Of a stretch of 8,188 nucleotides of DNA, positions 5,572-8,188 are shown one piece after another. Positions within the stretch are counted from its first letter, which is position 1. Every line of letters starts with the position of its first letter. Where the stretch lies: the NCBI GenBank assembly GCA_024710675.1, contig JANJUH010000079.1, positions 1 through 8,188 on the forward strand, written 5' to 3'. The stretch comes from Lysobacterales bacterium. Lineage in GTDB: Bacteria > Pseudomonadota > Gammaproteobacteria > Xanthomonadales > SZUA-5. The translations under genes and the position numbers were made by a program. Below the pieces are notes generated by a model. It saw nothing but the letters and a program-made list of their open reading frames with translations, did not search any database and was not told the DNA's origin.

Positions 5572-7437
5572 TCAACGCCCTCCCGCGACCACCTGCGGCG
5601 CCAGCAGCGTGCGCAGTTCGGCGAGTTGCTGGCGCAGTTGCGAGAGCTCGGTCGCCTGCGCCGCCACCGCAGCGGCCTGTGCCGCCTCGAGCCCCGCCAG
5701 ACGCTCGCGCAGCGCGGCGTTTTCGGCCTCCAGCCGGGTCAGTGCGGCGTCCTTTTCTGCCCGCAACTCGCGCAGGGCTTCGACGGTCAAGGCCTCGAAA
5801 CCCTGGCTGCCGACGGTCAGGTAGCCCTGCTCGTCCTGTCCCACCCAGTCCGGGAACAAGGGTTGCACTTCCTGCGCCAGGAACCCGATGTGGCGGCCAG
5901 CCGGGCGCCACGCCGGGTCCGGCTCGCGGTATTCGAAGCTCACGCCATGCAATTGCAGCAGTCGCGCCAGCGCCCCTGTGAGCGGCTCGACGGCCTGCTT
6001 GAGGCGTGCATCCGACGGTGCCGACCAGGACCCGCCACCCGGCTTGAAGGCCGCTGCGGTCACCGAGAAATCGCCGTTGGCGGCCAGCGTCAGCCGACGC
6101 GTCTGCGCGCTGCCGTTGTACTGGTCGAGGTAGAAGGCCGCGTTGTTGCTGGCGCTGCCGGTGGCATCGCCCGCCGATACCAGGATGCCGGCATCGTAGT
6201 TGCGCTGGCGCAGGAACAGATTGGCGTAGTTGGACCCGTCGTTGTCGGCCACCACGTTGAGTTCCACGGCGTCGTTGATCGGTCCGCCGTTCAGGCCCAT
6301 GCCGCCGGTGGCGCGCACCAGGAACTGGTTGGGACCGGTCGACAGCAGGTTCGCCGACTGGGCGTCGGCCCATACGAAGCTGCCCTCATCGCCGTCACCG
6401 CCGGGGTAACTGCCCAGCGACGCACACGCCCCTGACCCCGGATCGGCCGGCGGACGCACCTTGGCCCGGTTGCCGGCGGCCAGCGAACTCGGCGCCCCGG
6501 CGCAATTGAAATAACCACCGGCAACGAAGGCGCCAGCGCCCTCGGCGGCATTGAAGGCGCCGCCCGCGACGGTGGCATACGTGCCGGTGGCCAGGCTGAC
6601 GTTGCCTCCGCCGATCGTGCTGACCGCCCCGCTGGCGAGGTTGTTGTACCCGCCTACGATCGACGCCTGGGCCCCGGTGGCGCGGTTTCTCCAGCCGCCG
6701 GCGACGGTCGCCATGCCGCGGTCCTGCACCGTGCCGGCATCGTCACCTGCCTGGTTATCGAAGCCGCCGCCTATGCTGCCGTAGTGATCGGTCACGCGGT
6801 TCGGTGCATCGCTGCTGAAGTTGGGATCGCTGTTGACGCCCGGCGCGCCACCACCGCCAATGGTGGCCCCGCGCACTCCCGCGGTGACTGTGTTGGCATG
6901 ACTGCCTCCGATCACATTGGCCGTGATCGGCAGCGCCGGGCTGCCGAAGGTGATCATCGATGGCTCGATGCGCAAGCTTTGCGCATTGCGCGTTCGCAAG
7001 ACGAGCGGTTGCGCATCGGTGGTGCCGAGGAAGTTCGTGGCCGGATTGCTGCCCGAGTCGCCGGTCGCGCTCCAGCAGGCGCCGATCAGCGGCGCGGCGA
7101 TGGCCTTGGTGCGGCCGGGCAGTTCCACGGCTGCGGCATCACCGGCCGCGCGCACGGCCAGTTGCAGCCAGGCGGCATCGGCGCTCACGCCGTCGAGGGC
7201 GAACTCCAACCGGAAGCGGCCGTCGACGACCTCGACCGCCGGGAACACCAGCGCCTTGGCCAGCGGCGCCCCCAGGCGCGGGTCGGCAAACGGGGTGATC
7301 GACAGCTCGTAGGAGCCATTGGCCGGCTGCCCGCCATCCTCGAGCCGGCCCTCGTAGACGAAGTCGGCGGCGTGGACGGGCATGCTGGCGCAGAGTGCCA
7401 GCACGAAAGCGGTGCGGACGGGCGTGCGACGGTTCAT
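5572..7437 (-). CDS. Secreted YadA-like head repeat protein with C-terminal S74 intramolecular chaperone
   Basis: A 621-residue protein with a signal peptide ending near 23 (MPVHA before ADFVYEG). Residues 24-120 form a beta-rich N-terminal domain (FVYEGRLEDGGQPANGSYEL) often found at the start of such proteins. About 221-310 is a run of YadA-like head repeats with the pattern xVGGxxNxAsGxxStIGGG. Residues 470-560 match the endosialidase-type chaperone (Peptidase S74): SDARLK at 475-480 holds the Ser and Lys five apart that form the self-cleavage dyad in tail-spike relatives, then GVSFEYREPD and HIGFLAQEVQPLFPDW. Residues 550-611 are a heptad-rich coiled coil. Family knowledge predicts a trimer whose chaperone guides folding and may then be cut off. 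No beta-barrel anchor is seen, so it is probably released or loosely attached, not a trimeric autotransporter. AGGGA lies upstream of the start. It is convergent with the respiratory genes and unrelated to them in function as far as can be seen. Confidence 0.88.
   Translation of the reverse strand: MNRRTPVRTAFVLALCASMPVHAADFVYEGRLEDGGQPANGSYELSITPFADPRLGAPLAKALVFPAVEVVDGRFRLEFALDGVSADAAWLQLAVRAAGDAAAVELPGRTKAIAAPLIGACWSATGDSGSNPATNFLGTTDAQPLVLRTRNAQSLRIEPSMITFGSPALPITANVIGGSHANTVTAGVRGATIGGGGAPGVNSDPNFSSDAPNRVTDHYGSIGGGFDNQAGDDAGTVQDRGMATVAGGWRNRATGAQASIVGGYNNLASGAVSTIGGGNVSLATGTYATVAGGAFNAAEGAGAFVAGGYFNCAGAPSSLAAGNRAKVRPPADPGSGACASLGSYPGGDGDEGSFVWADAQSANLLSTGPNQFLVRATGGMGLNGGPINDAVELNVVADNDGSNYANLFLRQRNYDAGILVSAGDATGSASNNAAFYLDQYNGSAQTRRLTLAANGDFSVTAAAFKPGGGSWSAPSDARLKQAVEPLTGALARLLQLHGVSFEYREPDPAWRPAGRHIGFLAQEVQPLFPDWVGQDEQGYLTVGSQGFEALTVEALRELRAEKDAALTRLEAENAALRERLAGLEAAQAAAVAAQATELSQLRQQLAELRTLLAPQVVAGGR
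6508..6777 (-). repeat. Coding repeats of YadA-like head motif
   Basis: This stretch encodes residues 221-310 of the S74 protein as about six degenerate units with GG-x-x-N-x-A/T-x-G cores (IGGGFDNQAG, AGGWRNRATG, VGGYNNLASG, IGGGNVSLATG, AGGAFNAAEG, AGGYFNCAG). Each should form one coil of a left-handed beta-roll. The units are divergent at DNA level, so this is an old array and not a recent expansion. Confidence 0.75.
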
Positions 7438-7618
7438 GGCGGGAATCCCTGGTGATTTCGACGATCAGGACGATGACAGGCCGGGCGCCCGCCATCGCGG
7501 CGGCACTCCGGGTGGTTTCCACATGGGTGGGCCGGTACGGGCTGGCGGTAGACGTGTGGCAGACAGGCCCATCAGGGTAATTGGCACTGCCGGTTGGACA
7601 GCGGACACTCCCGCGCGC

Positions 7619-7650
7619 GGCCAAGCCAGGGCACGTCGCGCGCCTTGGCC
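7619..7650. repeat. Inverted repeat GGCCAAG...CTTGGCC
   Basis: GGCCAAG (7619-7625) is exactly complementary to CTTGGCC (7644-7650) with an 18-base spacer. It may be an operator or a hairpin, or chance in GC-rich DNA. There is no T tract. Confidence 0.35.
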
Positions 7651-7759
7651 CAACCGGACCTCGCCATCGCCTGCGCCACGCATCGCGCTCAGCCCCCGTG
7701 CCTGCGGGCGCTCACCGAGCGCCACGGCGCACGCTGATCCTGTCGCCGCATCATTCTCC

Positions 7760-7773
7760 TTGACCTGCGTCAT
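7760..7773 (+). promoter_or_regulatory. FNR/Dnr-like palindrome upstream of the TPR protein gene
   Basis: TTGAC-CTGC-GTCAT is nearly identical to the pentaheme promoter box. It ends 90 bases before the ATG at 7864. Unlike the other three sites, no good -10 lies 22-23 bases downstream (7796-7802 is ACC-rich), so it may act at another distance, act on the leftward gene, or be fortuitous. Confidence 0.45.
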
Positions 7774-7863
7774 GTCACAGCGATTTGCACACGGCCACCC
7801 GATCGAGATGCCATGCGCGCCATGCTGGCGCCTGTGCCGACAACATGCTCAGATAGGCTGGTC

Positions 7864-8188
7864 ATGAAGCTCGCGACCGCCCCAGGCCCCGTCGGACTCT
7901 CCTTAGCCCTCCGAAGCTTGCTGGCTTGCGGCTTGGCGCTTCTCGTGGCGTCGCAAGGCGTGGCCGATCCCGCCTGTCCGCCGGGCGAATCGCACGAAGA
8001 GTTGCGCAAGACCTCGATCCGGCATTTCCGGGCCGCCGACTACGGCGCGGCGCGGGTCGTCGAGACGTGCCTGCTGGCCATGGCCAGGGAGAGAGGCGAT
8101 CGCAAGGAAGAGGCGCAATCGCTGAACAACCTGGGCGTGCTGGCCAAACGCCTGGGCGATGCCGAGGCCGCGCAGGCGCATTACGAGC
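7864..8188 (+). CDS. Exported TPR-repeat protein, N-terminal part (3' end outside window)
   Basis: 108 codons are visible and the frame is open to the right edge. Residues 1-35 look like a signal peptide (basic residues K2 and R17, hydrophobic core LLACGLALLVAS, likely cut near GVA before DPA). From about 45 the chain is helical. A tetratricopeptide unit begins near 84 with LNNLGVLAKRLGDAEAAQAHYE, matching the TPR pattern of small and large residues; the stretch 46-80 may be a degenerate first unit. TPR arrays bind protein partners; the partner is unknown and any C-terminal domain is off the window. I chose ATG 7864 for its nearby TAGG and cleaner signal peptide; in-frame ATGs at 7813 and 7822 would add 17 or 14 residues. 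An FNR-like box lies about 90 bases upstream. Confidence 0.7.
   Translation, partial: MKLATAPGPVGLSLALRSLLACGLALLVASQGVADPACPPGESHEELRKTSIRHFRAADYGAARVVETCLLAMARERGDRKEEAQSLNNLGVLAKRLGDAEAAQAHYE

Larger units (their letters stand above)
7438..7863. other. Divergent intergenic region
   Basis: 426 bases between the S74 gene (leftward) and the TPR gene (rightward). I see no convincing coding sequence: the small frames present lack ribosome-binding sites and have low-complexity translations. It holds the FNR-like palindrome at 7760-7773 and an inverted repeat at 7619-7650. No clear sigma-70 promoter for the S74 gene could be picked out by eye. Confidence 0.6.

Noticed and set aside
5227..6435. 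Plus-strand open frame running from the DGC gene into the S74 gene
   Set aside because: It crosses a REP doublet and two convergent genes and has no recognisable domain; the minus-strand S74 domain and coiled coil are clear.
7465..7773. Small minus-strand frame (102 codons) in the divergent gap
   Set aside because: Its start lies inside the FNR-like palindrome, no ribosome-binding site is seen, and the translation is Pro/Arg-rich low-complexity sequence.

Overview
This is a GC-rich proteobacterial window, probably from a gammaproteobacterium near the Xanthomonadales. That placement rests on base composition, GTAG-headed REP-like repeats and gene content, not on a marker gene. The window covers part of a respiratory electron-transfer locus, followed by an unrelated surface-protein gene and the start of a TPR-protein gene.

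Bases 1-2407 (+) hold a membrane respiratory module. It contains the 3' end of a heme-copper oxidase subunit I (helices IX-XII with the heme-binding His-Tyr-His). An ATGA overlap leads to a cytochrome b N-terminal domain fused to a plant-type 2Fe-2S ferredoxin domain. An FAD/NAD(P) reductase domain follows. The ferredoxin and reductase parts are in one frame and are separated only by a TAG codon and one further codon, so this looks like one three-part protein broken by, or spanning, an amber stop.

Bases 2404-5410 (+) hold a 69-residue protein with a Gly/Cys tail, a periplasmic pentaheme cytochrome c, a monoheme cytochrome c lipoprotein, and a DGC-type Cys-rich putative zinc-binding protein that overlaps the lipoprotein gene by ATGA. 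The 69-residue, pentaheme and lipoprotein genes are each preceded by an FNR/Dnr-like palindrome (consensus TTGAC-N4-GTCAA), with a plausible -10 element 22-23 bases downstream. The expected transcription starts fall 24-44 bases before the start codons. This suggests an oxygen- or NO-responsive regulon of electron carriers and metal-handling proteins serving the oxidase, an inference that promoter data could test.

Bases 5407-5520 contain three REP-like hairpins; the first supplies the stop codon of the DGC gene. On the minus strand, 5572-7437 encodes a secreted protein with YadA-like head repeats and a C-terminal S74 intramolecular chaperone. The 426-base divergent intergenic region carries a fourth FNR-like palindrome upstream of a secreted TPR protein gene that runs off the window.
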